A DNA stretch of 64,000 nt from Rhynchopus sp. YZ270_cl-10 (lineage: Eukaryota > Euglenozoa > Diplonemea > Diplonemida > Diplonemidae), in NCBI GenBank assembly GCA_964035575.1, contig OZ037904.1, positions 248,001-312,000 on the forward strand, given 5' to 3'. Shown here in pieces: positions 63,762 to 64,000 of the stretch. Position 1 is the stretch's first letter. Each line of letters starts with the position of its first letter. Made by a program: the position numbers and the translations under genes. A model generated the notes under the pieces. It saw nothing but the letters and a program-made list of their open reading frames with translations, was not told the DNA's origin and made no database searches.

Positions 63762-64000
63762 GGTGCTGTGCGCGTTGCTGTGAGGTTGATGATGTTGCTT
63801 GTGTTTTTTGCGAGGTTGCGGGGATGGAGGGAAGGATCTACAAAAGAAACTGTTCTTGTATAACGTTCTGTGTCTCAATGCACTAACACAGGCAGGGTGT
63901 GCTCGAAAGACCCGAGACGAAGGATCTTCATCTTCAATAAACAGCGTAGACTTTGTTAATTTCACCATTGGCATTATTTCCATTCAAACGTGGTGTATTT

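Overview
The window looks like nuclear DNA of a protist with spliced genes. The best guess is a diplonemid-like member of Euglenozoa. The evidence is: (i) at least 14 host-type genes or gene parts all read leftwards on the minus strand, as in euglenozoan unidirectional gene clusters; (ii) introns are short GT-AG introns, mostly with GTATG-type donors, and their reading phases fit exactly across the joins I worked out; (iii) the one LINE remnant reads like the ingi/jockey type known from trypanosomatids; (iv) intergenic DNA is packed with foldbacks, terminal-inverted-repeat (TIR) elements and short-unit satellites. The taxon is inference; no rRNA or spliced-leader gene was seen.

Layout: 0-4.5 kb holds a TIR element (630-3753) and foldbacks. 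4.5-5.6 kb is a lipidated histidine phosphatase. 5.6-12.3 kb has no gene but carries two large satellites (9-bp and 5-bp units) and a captured ankyrin-gene scrap. 12.3-15.7 kb is a five-exon PDZ/SH3-like scaffold. 17.2-18.1 kb is a TIR repeat. 18.3-19.5 kb is a VIT/CCC1-type iron transporter. 20.9-22.9 kb is a cyclic-nucleotide-gated K+ channel. 24.45-25.3 kb is a TIR element enclosing a small spliced plus-strand gene. Then come an unknown three-exon gene (25.5-26.9), TELO2 (27.3-30.1), a kinase/LRR/beta-propeller protein (33.8-36.5), an EF-hand CNG-type channel (39.3-42.6), a membrane-anchored SAM methyltransferase (43.3-44.2), a 4.5-kb composite TIR element with a dead LINE inside (44.6-49.1), an RtcB RNA ligase (49.5-51.0), a small zinc-binding coiled-coil gene (51.7-52.4), a triplicated 262-bp repeat plus TIR element (52.5-53.8), a ubiquitin-like/propeller protein (54.2-55.2), a P2X receptor (56.7-59.3), a coiled-coil exon (60.6-60.9) and a large ankyrin-repeat protein with freshly amplified repeats (61.2-63.8).

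Together the genes are rich in ion and nucleotide signalling (two cyclic-nucleotide-gated channels, an ATP-gated P2X channel, an EF-hand, a kinase, a PDZ scaffold, an iron transporter), plus PIKK assembly (TELO2) and RNA repair (RtcB). They do not form an operon-like pathway.

The most unusual material is in the repeats. Two TIR elements have unrelated, palindrome-array ends but share the same block beside the right end. A second 70-bp core recurs inside elements with different TIRs. A conserved motif sits 30-210 bp upstream of the start codon of four unrelated genes. All exon joins, starts and element ends were read by eye and need transcript support.
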